This document shows positions 9,265 through 18,790 of a stretch of 64,000 nucleotides of DNA, one piece after another (position 1 is the first letter of the stretch; each line of letters starts with the position of its first letter). The stretch lies in NCBI GenBank assembly GCA_964426545.1, contig CAYRQP010000011.1, positions 7,357 to 71,356 on the forward strand, in the 5' to 3' direction. The notes below the pieces were generated by a model. That model was not told where the DNA came from and ran no database searches. It worked only from the letters and a program-made list of their open reading frames with translations. The stretch is from CAYRQP01 sp964426545. GTDB taxonomy: Bacteria; Fermentibacterota; Fermentibacteria; Fermentibacterales; JCC-6. The position numbers were made by a program, and so were the translations under genes.

Positions 9265-11220
9265 TTAATCTATGTCAAACTGTATATGCACCTCATAAGT
9301 GTACTCTGTCGGGATCCCGTCAAGTGTAGCCGGGGTGAAAGTCCATTCCAGAACGGCTTCCTCCGCAGCACGTCCACACCCAAGGCCAAGCAGATTGCTC
9401 GTAACATCAGCATCTGTGACAGAGCCGTCGATTCCTACTGTAACAGACAATAACACAGTACCATGCAGGTTCCCCCTTGACCGTGCCTGGGGCGACAGTA
9501 CCGGTTCAACCCGTCCAATGAGTTCAGGTGGTATCAACACCGGCTCAGGTTGAGTCTCAACTTCAGCTATTGCTTCCTGTTCCGACTCGGATTGAGACTG
9601 CGAAGTACTCCACGCAGTTCCTGTTTGAACTGAATTGAACCGAACAGCAGTGGTTTCGCTCGGACGAATTTCAATAGTCTGTATGTCGTCTTCAAAAGCC
9701 GGATTCACGAATCTAATCGTATAAGTTCCCTGCTCAAGACTTACACCGCGAAAAGGAGTTCTTCCGTAGAACTCACCATCGATGTACACATCCGCCCAGG
9801 GTTCGGGTCCTACAATGAGTTTCCCCTTTGGAATTACCTCAGCAAGCGTTATCATCCTGCTGTAATTCTGTAAGGTCAGGTTGATTTCAGCACGCCAGCT
9901 CTCCCTGCCGTCCATTCCGACCCATAGTGAATGATTTCCAATATCTCTGATAATAGAAACGCTCCGTCCGCTACCCACGTATTCACCGTCCACATAGAAA
10001 CCGGCACTTCCCGGTGTATCTCCGGAGAGTACCAGTTGAATCTGTGCCTGATTATATCCTATGACTACAAGCGACTGTACATAATAGACAGGAGTTTTTA
10101 TGAGTACGGATTCAGATATGCTCTCGTAACCTTCGACAAGCACCTGGAATTCATGCAAACCGGTTTTTACTTGTGCTACGGCAGATTCCTGCTCAACACC
10201 GTCAACAAGAAATGTGAATGAACCCCTATCAGGCTGTGGTTCCCCTTCCGGCATCTGTATCGTAAATCTTACTTCTACATCCGATGTACCCAGCGGTTGC
10301 ATGACGATTGTGTCCACTGCTGAATGTCCAGGAGCACAACTGAACTTCTGCTGATATATCTCATAACCGTCCGATTCAACCCTGATAGCCTTCTCACCAA
10401 AGTCCTCACCTGAAACATAATATCTTCCCAATGAATCCACCTGCATGATCCTGCCTTCAAGTCGCAATTCAAAATCAGAAGGACCCTCAACGATGAACTG
10501 TTTTTCGTATGGATAATTCACAATGTGAATGTCAGTGTCAGATTTCTCAAGCAACGGGGGAATGTACTTCACCCCAAGGAGTCCAATGCAGAGAATTACC
10601 AATCCTGCCAGTAACTTCAGTAATACCGGACGTTTCCTTTTAGCGGATACAGGGGGCTTCTCTTCCGCATTTTCAGGTATTTCAATTTCGTGAGATTCCG
10701 GGTCTCTTTCTTCAAGCGACTCGCCGGAAGTATGCTCCTCATCGACTGTGCTTCCAGGGAGAATAGAATCGTCTGTTATTTCTATTTCCTCAATTATGTC
10801 ATCCGATTCATCCGATGAGTCAGATGAGTCAGATGAGTCAGATGAGTCAGATGTTCCTGTAATCTCCTCTTCCGCTGAAATATCGCCAGCAGGTTCTTCT
10901 CTTTCATGTACTGAACCTTCACCGCTTTCAATCAGAGTGAGAAGTCTGTCGAGAACGGGAGCAGACGGCAAAATACTGAATATCTCCCTGATACTCCCGA
11001 GCGCACCGGAGATACTTCCTGATGCCAACGCTTCCCGGGCAGTGGTGGCAAGATCATCGACCCGGATGGATGTGCGGAGCATGCTGAGTTTTTTCTTTAC
11101 GGCTCTATTCGAAGGATCCAATGCCAGTACTCTCTCAAGTTCCTGTATGGTCTTCTTTTTAGAATTCATTCCCTCTTCTTCTCCCGAAGAAGTTTCGGAA
11201 TCCCTGTACTCTGAAGTCAT
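9265..11220 (-). CDS. Membrane-anchored PEGA/TonB C-terminal domain protein
   Basis: A 651-residue protein. Residues 20-100 are helical, a possible TPR-like or binding segment, followed by an acidic region with a Ser-Ser-Asp repeat near 125-145. A single membrane segment lies at about 195-215 (LLKLLAGLVILCIGLLGVKY) after KRKRP, so the N-terminus is cytoplasmic. The periplasmic part has several PEGA-like domains, the clearest at about 480-545 (GEFYGRTPFRGVSLEQGTYT), and a TonB C-terminal domain at about 565-651 (GTVLLSVTVGIDGSVTDADV). This resembles TonB-type energy couplers or AgmX/GltJ-like envelope proteins. An alternative start is M18 at 11169 with a GA-rich Shine-Dalgarno. No ExbB/ExbD genes are nearby. 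Confidence 0.85.
   Translation of the reverse strand: MTSEYRDSETSSGEEEGMNSKKKTIQELERVLALDPSNRAVKKKLSMLRTSIRVDDLATTAREALASGSISGALGSIREIFSILPSAPVLDRLLTLIESGEGSVHEREEPAGDISAEEEITGTSDSSDSSDSSDSSDESDDIIEEIEITDDSILPGSTVDEEHTSGESLEERDPESHEIEIPENAEEKPPVSAKRKRPVLLKLLAGLVILCIGLLGVKYIPPLLEKSDTDIHIVNYPYEKQFIVEGPSDFELRLEGRIMQVDSLGRYYVSGEDFGEKAIRVESDGYEIYQQKFSCAPGHSAVDTIVMQPLGTSDVEVRFTIQMPEGEPQPDRGSFTFLVDGVEQESAVAQVKTGLHEFQVLVEGYESISESVLIKTPVYYVQSLVVIGYNQAQIQLVLSGDTPGSAGFYVDGEYVGSGRSVSIIRDIGNHSLWVGMDGRESWRAEINLTLQNYSRMITLAEVIPKGKLIVGPEPWADVYIDGEFYGRTPFRGVSLEQGTYTIRFVNPAFEDDIQTIEIRPSETTAVRFNSVQTGTAWSTSQSQSESEQEAIAEVETQPEPVLIPPELIGRVEPVLSPQARSRGNLHGTVLLSVTVGIDGSVTDADVTSNLLGLGCGRAAEEAVLEWTFTPATLDGIPTEYTYEVHIQFDID
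10814..10849. repeat. Four tandem 9-base repeats inside the PEGA/TonB gene
   Basis: The unit GATGAGTCA occurs four times without interruption at 10814-10849 and encodes the Ser-Ser-Asp tract of the acidic linker on the minus strand. Such in-frame triplet-multiple repeats can change copy number by slippage without breaking the frame. Confidence 0.9.
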
Positions 11221-11285
11221 TTCAACTCGCTCTCATTATGCTCGGGTCCGTTGAGCGACGCATTTTAAAGTTGACCTTTCAAATA

Positions 11286-11314
11286 ATTATAACAATATAA
11301 AATATAACTGTTTG
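11286..11314 (-). promoter_or_regulatory. Possible promoter for the PEGA/TonB gene
   Basis: On the minus strand a perfect -10 TATAAT (11291-11286) lies 17 bases from a weak -35 CAAACA (11314-11309), in an AT-rich gap about 66 bases before the ATG. The weak -35 makes this a moderate call. Confidence 0.35.
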
Positions 11315-11367
11315 ACGATAGACGCAATATGTGATTTGTGGTTTCTTCGAAATGTCAGACAGACTAC

Positions 11368-13407
11368 TCATACTCCCGGAACGTCAATCTCCCCGAATCG
11401 GAATCTGCATTCTTCCGGAAGTCCTTTGCTTAGGTCATACTCCAAAGCAATGCCGCGCGCTTCAGCGAGTAGAACCATATCGGATACAAGAGAGGCAACT
11501 CTGAATACCGGCGTGCCGTGCTGCCTTGTTCCCGCAACTTCACCGGGTCCCCTCATTTCAAGGTCCTTTTCCGCAATCCTGAATCCATCGAGAGTCTGTG
11601 ATAACACATCGAGACGTTCCTGAGCTTCAGAACTCAATTCACTATCTGCCATAAGGAAACACCATGAATTCCTGCTGCTTCTGCCAATCCGTCCTCTCAT
11701 CTGATGCAGCTGACTCAGACCAAACTTGCCTGCATGGGCTATGATCATTACTGTTGCTTCCGGAACATCGAGACCTACTTCAACCACAGTCGTGCAGACA
11801 AGAACTGAAATCTCACCTGATGCAAATTTCGATGAGACAGATAACTTTTCCGAAGACTTCATGTCGCCTGTAAGAAGTCCTATACCGAATTTTCCAAGAC
11901 TGCTGTCTCTGATGATTTCAAAAGAAGACACAGCGTCTCGCAGGTCCTGATTCTCAGATGACTCCCGCAGGGGATAAACAATATATGCCCGTTCTCCCTG
12001 CTTCAGCCGCTCATGAAGAATGTCGTAAACCTTTTTCTTCATCTCCTTCCCCATAACCTGTGTCACGATAGAACCCCTTCCCGGCGGAAGTTCATCAAGG
12101 ACAGAAATATCAAGGTCACCATAAAGAGTCATAGCAAGGGTCCTCGGAATAGGAGTTGCTGACATCACCAGCATGTGCGGCCTCGGTGATCTTTGAGATA
12201 CGAGTTTTTCCCGCTGTTCCACCCCGAATTTATGCTGTTCATCGATTACTACATATCCCAGATGTGGAATTTCGATATACTCTTCGAACAGGGCATGTGT
12301 ACCAATAATGACATCGATTCCCCCGTTTCCCAGCTTCTCCGTAATCTCTCTGCGTTTTGCTGCACCCGTTCCACCCGTGATGACTTCGCATCTGATTCCA
12401 AGCGGTTTAAGCAGTTTATCGAATGTAATGCTATGCTGGACAGCAAGAACTTCCGTCGGTGCTGCAACCGCTGACTGGAAATCCGCTGAAGCTGCTATCA
12501 CACACCCGGCAGCGGCAACCACTGTTTTCCCCGAACCTACATCTCCCTGAAGCAACCGCCGCATAGCAGATTTACCTGATAAATCCTCTCTGAGTGAATC
12601 AATTGCCCGCTTTTGTGCCTGAGTCAGTTCCCAGGGAAGTGATGAAACAAAAACTCTGACTTTTTCAAAACCGCCGGAAAGGTCAACTCCTTTGAACAGT
12701 TTTGCATTCTGTCTAATCTTTAAAAGTAATAACTGGTAAAGATACATCTCTTCAAGAGCCAGCATCCGTCTGGCTCTTTCCCCCTCTTCGGGACTCTCCG
12801 GAAAATGTACGGTACGGAGTATCTCCTCTCGGGAATCCCAGTTGTATTTCTTCAGCACTTCGGATTCGAATATCCCGGTAATTTCTCCTGAAGCGGCATC
12901 GAGTGCAGATTGTCTTATTTTTCTCATTACTCCCTGCGTAATCCCCGCAGTGAGAGTATAAACAGGAATCACAGATCTGAAATTGAATAACCCGTTTTTG
13001 TCCGGAAAGGCGAGATCCGGATGAGTCATCGTCAGCCCCCCTCCCCAGAACTGAACAGAGCCGCTTGCTATTAATTCAACCCCGCCATAGACTCTCTGCC
13101 TGATATATTTAGAATGAAAGAAAACCAGGTCGAGGATACCGCTTCCGTCATCTAAAGCAACATGAAATATTCTCTTTCCGCTGCGGCTGGGTCTAAACTC
13201 TGTTGAGATCACCCCGCCTTTTACATTCACATCACTTCCGGCGAGAATTTCGGATATCCGGGTAATTCTCCTTCTATCGAGATAATATTTGGGAACCGAG
13301 AGAAGCAGGTCCTCCACGGAACAGATATCGATCTTTTGAAGTTTCTTTGCACGGGCAGGCCCTATCCCGTTTAGAAAGTCGACATTCATCTTCATTACAT
13401 TCTTCAT
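11368..13407 (-). CDS. recG: ATP-dependent DNA helicase RecG
   Basis: A 679-residue superfamily 2 helicase of the usual RecG length; RecG remodels stalled forks and branched DNA. The wedge domain occupies about residues 1-150, including an OB fold. Motif I is GDVGSGKT near 290, the DExH-type box is VIDEQHKFG near 390, motif III is MLVMSATPIPRTLAMTLYG, and motif VI is QMRGRIGRSSRNSWC near 595. The C-terminal region MRGPGEVAGTRQHGTPVFRVA is typical of RecG. The first codons encode an HhH-like GIGPARAKKLQKI. It stands alone between the PEGA/TonB gene and a divergent TPR gene. Confidence 0.96.
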   Translation of the reverse strand: MKNVMKMNVDFLNGIGPARAKKLQKIDICSVEDLLLSVPKYYLDRRRITRISEILAGSDVNVKGGVISTEFRPSRSGKRIFHVALDDGSGILDLVFFHSKYIRQRVYGGVELIASGSVQFWGGGLTMTHPDLAFPDKNGLFNFRSVIPVYTLTAGITQGVMRKIRQSALDAASGEITGIFESEVLKKYNWDSREEILRTVHFPESPEEGERARRMLALEEMYLYQLLLLKIRQNAKLFKGVDLSGGFEKVRVFVSSLPWELTQAQKRAIDSLREDLSGKSAMRRLLQGDVGSGKTVVAAAGCVIAASADFQSAVAAPTEVLAVQHSITFDKLLKPLGIRCEVITGGTGAAKRREITEKLGNGGIDVIIGTHALFEEYIEIPHLGYVVIDEQHKFGVEQREKLVSQRSPRPHMLVMSATPIPRTLAMTLYGDLDISVLDELPPGRGSIVTQVMGKEMKKKVYDILHERLKQGERAYIVYPLRESSENQDLRDAVSSFEIIRDSSLGKFGIGLLTGDMKSSEKLSVSSKFASGEISVLVCTTVVEVGLDVPEATVMIIAHAGKFGLSQLHQMRGRIGRSSRNSWCFLMADSELSSEAQERLDVLSQTLDGFRIAEKDLEMRGPGEVAGTRQHGTPVFRVASLVSDMVLLAEARGIALEYDLSKGLPEECRFRFGEIDVPGV

Positions 13408-13450
13408 ATACCAACACTACATATCAAAATTGTGATAGACAAGACGGGAC

Positions 13451-13479
13451 TTGACGAAGCACTTTTAAAATTGTAAGAA
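13451..13479 (+). promoter_or_regulatory. Sigma-70-like promoter of the TPR gene
   Basis: TTGACG at 13451-13456 and TAAGAA at 13474-13479 are separated by 17 bases, about 35 bases before the ATG at 13515. GGAGGG at 13500-13505 is the Shine-Dalgarno. The gene is divergent from recG, so a promoter is expected here. Confidence 0.5.
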
Positions 13480-13514
13480 AGCATAACCGAAAAACAATGG
13501 AGGGTTGCAGATAA

Positions 13515-14027
13515 ATGAAACAGGTTACGAAGGAAGAACTTCTTGCAGCTGTGGATGAGAATCCGGATAATGTAGATGCTCTGCTTGCACTGGCAGACTA
13601 CATCCGTAAGGCGCGAAGTCCGGCAGAAGCACTTCCCCTATATGATAAAATACTATATCTGGATTCAGAGAATGTATTCGCTTTTCTTGGAAAGGGGCTT
13701 TGCTGGGGTATGGCATTGCTTGAATCCATACCGCCTCTTTCGATTTGGGACATCGAGTATGACGAAGAGGAAATGTTCGAAAACGCCCTCGAATTTCTTG
13801 AACAGGCTTCAGAACTCGACCCTGAACTGACGGAAGCCCTTAATGCAATAGCAAGATTGTATATGGTGATAGCCCGTGAAGATGAAGCGGTTGAAATGTT
13901 CACACAATCGCTTTTGATCGACTCGACTCAAATTGACGTTCTCGAGGATCTGAGTGACCTAAAGAAAGTCCCCATCTGGAAACTCCTCGATAAAGGTACA
14001 TGGATGGGTGAGGGTGAGGAAGAGTAG
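13515..14027 (+). CDS. Small TPR protein
   Basis: A 170-residue acidic cytoplasmic protein. Tetratricopeptide-like helices are visible: about residues 16-50 (NVDALLALADYIRKARSPAE, then ALPLYDKILYLDSEN) and 88-145 (ALEFLEQASELDPELTEALN, then IDSTQ). There is no signal peptide and no catalytic motif. A clear GGAGGG lies 9 bases before the ATG. It is monocistronic, with its own promoter upstream and a composite repeat element starting 18 bases after its stop. TPR proteins mediate protein contacts; the partner is unknown. Confidence 0.85.
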   Translation: MKQVTKEELLAAVDENPDNVDALLALADYIRKARSPAEALPLYDKILYLDSENVFAFLGKGLCWGMALLESIPPLSIWDIEYDEEEMFENALEFLEQASELDPELTEALNAIARLYMVIAREDEAVEMFTQSLLIDSTQIDVLEDLSDLKKVPIWKLLDKGTWMGEGEEE

Positions 14028-14045
14028 CGGGCTGGCTTTACTCAT

Positions 14046-14278
14046 AGTACCATATCACTTAATTCTACTGTAATACTACAACTATGTTAAGTGAATTAGG
14101 ATGATACGGTACTGTAGCGCGACACTTATTAATTCCAGGGACACCATTTCTTGGTGTTCGCTGTGCGAGCATTGCATTGGTGCTCCCGTTTGCACTACGA
14201 ATATCGGGAATGGCCCGTTGTCCTATAGGACATGATTTCTTCGTGTCCCGAAAAAAGTTGATTAAGTGTCACGGTACT
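14046..14278. repeat. Composite MITE-like element with AGTACC...GGTACT ends
   Basis: The left end AGTACCATATCACTTAAT (14046-14063) matches the inverse of the right end ATTAAGTGTCACGGTACT (14261-14278) with few mismatches. A third inverted copy ending GGTACT lies inside at 14090-14113, giving a long hairpin with the left end. Between them are two small hairpins, GGACACCA-loop-TGGTGTTC near 14138-14158 and GGACATGA-loop-TCGTGTCC at 14228-14248. No open reading frame is present. A related element of similar size lies at 41314-41557. It fills the 263-base gap between the TPR and YtxH-like genes. Confidence 0.7.
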
Positions 14279-14290
14279 TAGAACAAGCGG

Positions 14291-14668
14291 TTATTCTGCC
14301 GCTTCCTCTTTTTCCTCTTTTGGTGTTACTTTACCTTTAACTTCTTCGACCTTGCCTTTGGCTTCGTCGAATTTCCCTTTTGCATAATCGACAGCTTCTT
14401 TACCCTTTACTTTGGCTTCGTCAACCAACTTTTCTGATTCGTCTTTCAAATGAGTATAAGCTTCTTTGCCCTTTTCTGTATACTCATCCAGTTTTTCCCT
14501 GCCTTCTTTGAGAACTTCTTCACCCTTTACCCGGATTTCTCCGGCTACTTCACGAATCTTCTCCCGGGTTTCTTCACCCTTGGCAGGTGCATAGAGAATT
14601 GCTGCTATACCGCCTGCAAGCAAGCCTGCTACAAACGCCCAGAATTCACCCTTCGAATTATCAGACAT
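14291..14668 (-). CDS. YtxH-like membrane-anchored helical protein
   Basis: A 125-residue protein with one N-terminal membrane segment (FWAFVAGLLAGGIAAILYAPA, residues 9-29) followed by the KGEETREKIRE signature of the YtxH family. A long, highly charged Lys/Glu helix then runs to the end, with 11-residue-like repeats (KGKEAVDYAKGKFDEAKGKV) that resemble LEA or apolipoprotein helices. YtxH-type proteins are often stress-induced, though their biochemical role is not defined. It lies 26 bases downstream of secA and has its own GGAGG before the ATG. Confidence 0.85.
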   Translation of the reverse strand: MSDNSKGEFWAFVAGLLAGGIAAILYAPAKGEETREKIREVAGEIRVKGEEVLKEGREKLDEYTEKGKEAYTHLKDESEKLVDEAKVKGKEAVDYAKGKFDEAKGKVEEVKGKVTPKEEKEEAAE

Positions 14669-14694
14669 AATTCCTCCAAATCATGTATATATTT

Positions 14695-17600
14695 CTAACC
14701 CGTACCACAACATTTCTTATATTTCTTACCGCTTCCGCAGGGACAGGGGTCATTTCTGCCAACTTTTTCACCTTTTCTCTTTACTGTATGCATTTTCCCG
14801 CTGTCAGTTCCCGCTCCCACATTGCTATTCTGTCTATTATCAGACGGTCTGGCAAGGTCCGGCTGAAAAGCCCGCCCGGACACCTGCCTGTTCTCCGGCA
14901 TGTCGGCACCCGCTCTGCGGGGCCAGAGAGTCAGTATCTGCCTGACTGCCTGCCTATCTATATTATCGAGAAGCATCTCGAAAAGACCAAATGCCTCCTT
15001 TTTGAATTCGACAAGCGGATCTCTTTGAGCATAAGCCCTGAGCCCCACACCTGATTTAAGATGGTCGATAGCGTAGAGATGCTGACGCCACAGTGAATCA
15101 ATCGAGATCAGTATCGCCCGTTTCTCAAGTTCTCCGAGCATATCATCCCCAAGCTTATCTCTCTTCATTTCAAAAAACTCGAGTACCTTCCCTACTGCCA
15201 TTTCAAGTGCTTCGTCAGGTGAAGGTGCATTGTCCGTGATACCGGACAGGCGAATTGGTGCTCCGGCAAGTTCGCTAAGCACCGTTTGAGCATCTTCAAT
15301 ACTCCACTCTCCTGATGCCGTATTTTGCGGAAAATTCTCTGAGACTGCTGACCTGGCTACTCCAAGTATCATATCTCTGACTTCTTCATCAAGTTCGTTG
15401 CCTGTCAATGCCTGAAGTCTCCTCGAGTAGATCACTTCCCTCTGTTTATTCACAACATCATCATACTCGAGCAGGTGTTTTCTTATACCGTAGTTGTATT
15501 CTTCGACTCTCCGTTGAGCTTTTTCGATTGCCTTTGTGAGCATCGGATGCTCGATTGGTACATCGTCTCCTTCACCTGAACTCCGTTTCAGGAAATCGAT
15601 CATCTTCTCGGATGCGAACAACCGGAACAGATCATCTTCGAGAGATAGATAGAACCTGCTTGTGCCGGGGTCTCCCTGTCTTCCGCTTCTGCCCCTCAAC
15701 TGCCTATCTATTCGTCTGGATTCGTGCCTTTCAGTCCCAATTACAAAAAGCCCGCCGGGGACTGTACTACCGCCTTTTTCTGTGATTTCGATGATCTCCC
15801 GTGCAAGCTTGATGTCAGTTCCCCGTCCGGCCATATTCGTTGCAATCGTGACAGCACCCTTCTGTCCCGCCCTCTTGATGATGTCGGCTTCTGATTGATG
15901 CTGTTTAGCGTTAAGTACACTGTGGGGGACTTTCTGCGCTTTCAGAAGCCGCGAGAGAAGTTCTGACGCATCTACATTGACAGTGCCCACAAGAACGGGT
16001 TGTCCGAGAGAGTGAAGTCTTGCCACTTCCGAGATTATGGCATTGTACTTGCCGCGTCGTGATTTATATACCCTGTCATTCTGGTCATCCCTGACAACAG
16101 GAACATTAGTGGGGACAACCACCACATCCAGACCATATATGTCTTCGAATTCATCGGCTTCCGTCTCTGCTGTTCCCGTCATACCCGCGAGTTTCTCATA
16201 CATGCGGAAGTAATTCTGTATTGTGATTGTGGCAAGAGTTTGGGTCTCATTTCGGATCTCAACATTTTCCTTTGCTTCAAGTGCTTCGTGAAGCCCGTCG
16301 CTAAACCTGCGACCCGGCATGAGCCTTCCGGTAAACTGGTCGACTATCATTACCTTGCCGTCCCGGACGACATACTCGACATCTTTTTCGAAGAGTTGAA
16401 AAGCTTTCAGGAGCTGGTCGATATTATGAAGAGATTCTGCCCTGTGTGAGTGTTCTGCATATGCCTTCTGTTCGAGTCTTGTTTTCTCTGCGTCAGATAT
16501 TTCCTGCATCCTGATGGTGGATATGACATCACCAATATCATCGAGCAGGAAAAAGTCAGGATCTTTGGGTGAAAGCTCTTCCCTGCCATCCTCAGAAAGA
16601 GCAACTGACTTGTCTTTTTCATCGAGTGAAAAGAGGAGATCTTCTTCGAGGGTATGCATCGACTTATCCCTTAGAAGAACACCCTCCATTCGTTTCACTT
16701 CATGGAGTTTGTCCGGGTCCTGAAGCACCCGCATCAGTTTTTTGTGTTTTGGGGCTCCTCTTTTTGCCTTTAGATACAGAAGTGCGGCATCCTCCTGATT
16801 TCCCTTCTTCCACTCTTCTTCTGCCTGACTCACTATGCTGCTGACAATGTTCGCCTGCTTTCTAACGAGCCTGCCAACATCACTTCGGTATTCCTTATAA
16901 CGATTCTTCGACTGTGCAACCGGACCGCTGATAATAAGAGGTGTTCGTGCTTCATCCACGAGAACACTGTCTACCTCGTCGACAATGACGAAATGATATT
17001 CGCGCTGAACCCTCTGCATTAGAGTTCCTGCCATATTGTCGCGAAGATAATCGAAACCAAATTGACTATTCGTACCGTAGGTAATGTCCCGGTTGTATTG
17101 TTCTCTTCGTTCTTCAGGTGTCATTTCCATCCGAATACATCCGACTCTTAGCCCGAGATACTCATAGATACCGCTCATCCAGTCTGCGTCCCGCCTGGCA
17201 AGATAATCGTTCACAGTAACTAGATGTGCACCCCTGCTGACAGGAACATCACCAAGCGGTTCGAATTCCCATTCGGATTGGTCATTCCCCCACTTCGTCT
17301 CTGCGAGCTCCATCCATTCGGGATTGAGGGCAAGGGCATTCAGATACATAGGCATCACGGCAACCAGAGTTTTCCCCTCTCCCGTCGCCATCTCTGCAAT
17401 CCGTCCCTGATGAAGAACAACTGCACCAATCAACTGAACGTCGAAAGGCACCATATTCCATTCTGTATCTTCACCGGTTACCGGCCAGGATGTACCAAGA
17501 CACCTCCTGCACACTTCCTTGACCACTGCAAAAGCGTCACACATGATGTCATCAGTTGTTTCGCCGGATGCCATTCTGCTCCTGAACTCAGTCGTCTTAC

Positions 17601-17739
17601 CTTTGAGTTCTGCATCACTTATGGACGAGAGAGAGTCGAATACTTCATTTATCTGTGGAACGAATGGTTCAAGTTCCTTGATATTCTTCTGCTGCCGGTC
17701 ACCAAACAGCTTCCCAACGGTCTTCTTAATGAACTTCAA
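14695..17739 (-). CDS. secA: Protein translocase ATPase SecA
   Basis: A 1014-residue SecA, which drives export of unfolded preproteins through SecYEG. Walker A MATGEGKTLVA is at about 117-127; the DEVDSVLVDEARTPLIISGP motif lies near 252-271; the helicase C half has TNMAGRGTDIKL and GRSGRQGDPGTSRFYLSLED. The C-terminus is a zinc SEC-C motif, RNDPCPCGSGKKYKKCCG, for SecB or ribosome contact. An insertion of about 130 residues after the DEAD motif (from about 275) is the variant known from Bacteroidetes/Chlorobi-type SecA, which fits the proposed lineage. The start is TTG at 17739, with AAGGGAG about 9 bases upstream. Confidence 0.97.
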   Translation of the reverse strand: MKFIKKTVGKLFGDRQQKNIKELEPFVPQINEVFDSLSSISDAELKGKTTEFRSRMASGETTDDIMCDAFAVVKEVCRRCLGTSWPVTGEDTEWNMVPFDVQLIGAVVLHQGRIAEMATGEGKTLVAVMPMYLNALALNPEWMELAETKWGNDQSEWEFEPLGDVPVSRGAHLVTVNDYLARRDADWMSGIYEYLGLRVGCIRMEMTPEERREQYNRDITYGTNSQFGFDYLRDNMAGTLMQRVQREYHFVIVDEVDSVLVDEARTPLIISGPVAQSKNRYKEYRSDVGRLVRKQANIVSSIVSQAEEEWKKGNQEDAALLYLKAKRGAPKHKKLMRVLQDPDKLHEVKRMEGVLLRDKSMHTLEEDLLFSLDEKDKSVALSEDGREELSPKDPDFFLLDDIGDVISTIRMQEISDAEKTRLEQKAYAEHSHRAESLHNIDQLLKAFQLFEKDVEYVVRDGKVMIVDQFTGRLMPGRRFSDGLHEALEAKENVEIRNETQTLATITIQNYFRMYEKLAGMTGTAETEADEFEDIYGLDVVVVPTNVPVVRDDQNDRVYKSRRGKYNAIISEVARLHSLGQPVLVGTVNVDASELLSRLLKAQKVPHSVLNAKQHQSEADIIKRAGQKGAVTIATNMAGRGTDIKLAREIIEITEKGGSTVPGGLFVIGTERHESRRIDRQLRGRSGRQGDPGTSRFYLSLEDDLFRLFASEKMIDFLKRSSGEGDDVPIEHPMLTKAIEKAQRRVEEYNYGIRKHLLEYDDVVNKQREVIYSRRLQALTGNELDEEVRDMILGVARSAVSENFPQNTASGEWSIEDAQTVLSELAGAPIRLSGITDNAPSPDEALEMAVGKVLEFFEMKRDKLGDDMLGELEKRAILISIDSLWRQHLYAIDHLKSGVGLRAYAQRDPLVEFKKEAFGLFEMLLDNIDRQAVRQILTLWPRRAGADMPENRQVSGRAFQPDLARPSDNRQNSNVGAGTDSGKMHTVKRKGEKVGRNDPCPCGSGKKYKKCCGTG

Positions 17740-17778
17740 ATTATATCAGTCTCCCTTTCTACCGTTAATATAACATAC

Positions 17779-17865
17779 GGGGACGGAGGAGTTAGAATAA
17801 AATAACATAGCCGAGGACCTCTAACTCCTCCGTCCCCATTTGCTAACTCCTCCGTCTCCGTCCCC
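17779..17865. repeat. Inverted and direct repeat GGGGACGGAGGAGTTAG
   Basis: GGGGACGGAGGAGTTAG at 17779-17795 is perfectly inverted at 17821-17837, with a 25-base loop. A further 23-base copy with an internal GTCTCC duplication follows at 17843-17865. The third copy contains the TAG stop of the neighbouring TPR gene and encodes that protein's last residues. The same arm occurs at 34718-34759. Confidence 0.85.
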
Positions 17866-18787
17866 TTTTGCTCATCGAGCTCTGCTCGAATTCATCAAGC
17901 AACAGCAAGAGTGAGTCTGACTCCACGGCAAATACTTCTGTTGTTCCATATTGCGACGCATCTTCAAGACGCTTCCGGGCAAGTTCAAGCCTGCCGTTTC
18001 GCAAATCTTCATAGCCGCTGATGAATAACTGCCACCCCAGGCTTCTTGCAACTTCAGGCACCGGACGAACTGCATAAGCTCTTCTGAGAGTCCAGTTCAA
18101 CCGTTCTGAATCAGCTTCGTATTCAGCCAGGGCACTCTGTGCCTGCCGGTATGAATACCCGCGGTCAAGTGAATGAAGAATATCCAGTTGAGTTACAGCA
18201 TCCTCGATATTCCCGCTCTCAATAAGTGTTTCAGCATATAGAACCCTGTAGAAATCACTTTCAGGCATACTGTTTACAGTCTTCTCGAGAATAATGCAGA
18301 TACTGTCGACTGATAGTTGATTCCGCTGCAGAATAGACAGCCATACTGCTGCATCAGCTGATATCGAATCATCTTCAGATATGTACGCGGCTTCGAAGTA
18401 CTCCAGTGAAATAGAAGGTTCGGTTCCTGTCTCCCGTTCCGCAACCGCAAGATAATATCTGCAGGAACCCCCACCGGTTACGAGTGATGAAAGGTCGAGT
18501 ATTTCATCGTATCTCTCCAACTCTCTTAGCGTCTTCAGATACTGTCCGAAGAACCACTGATTGTCAGGCTGGAGTTCCCATGCTCTGAATGCATAAGTAA
18601 GTGCACTGTCGGGCATTTCATATTTGCTCAACAACCAGGCTAGACGGTAATGAATCCATGCATCGAATGAATCATCAGCTGCTTCCTGAGTTAGAACAGG
18701 TATTGCTTCGGAGAATAAACCGTCCCTATACAGCGAATCCCCGGGAGAGATAGATGAAAGTACCAGAATAAGTACAATATGTACCAC
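17843..18787 (-). CDS. Exported TPR-like protein with repeat-derived C-terminus
   Basis: A 314-residue protein with an N-terminal hydrophobic segment (MVHIVLILVLSSISPGDS) that looks like a signal peptide, followed by helical TPR-like repeats over about residues 20-295 (for example SALTYAFRAWELQPDNQWFF). The last residues, SKRGRRRRS, are encoded by a copy of the GGGGACGGAGGAG repeat, and the TAG stop lies inside it, so the original end of the protein was probably replaced. The gene follows a small envelope protein with a 3-base gap and lies upstream of secA on the same strand. Confidence 0.8.
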   Translation of the reverse strand: MVHIVLILVLSSISPGDSLYRDGLFSEAIPVLTQEAADDSFDAWIHYRLAWLLSKYEMPDSALTYAFRAWELQPDNQWFFGQYLKTLRELERYDEILDLSSLVTGGGSCRYYLAVAERETGTEPSISLEYFEAAYISEDDSISADAAVWLSILQRNQLSVDSICIILEKTVNSMPESDFYRVLYAETLIESGNIEDAVTQLDILHSLDRGYSYRQAQSALAEYEADSERLNWTLRRAYAVRPVPEVARSLGWQLFISGYEDLRNGRLELARKRLEDASQYGTTEVFAVESDSLLLLLDEFEQSSMSKRGRRRRS

Positions 18788-18790
18788 TGT

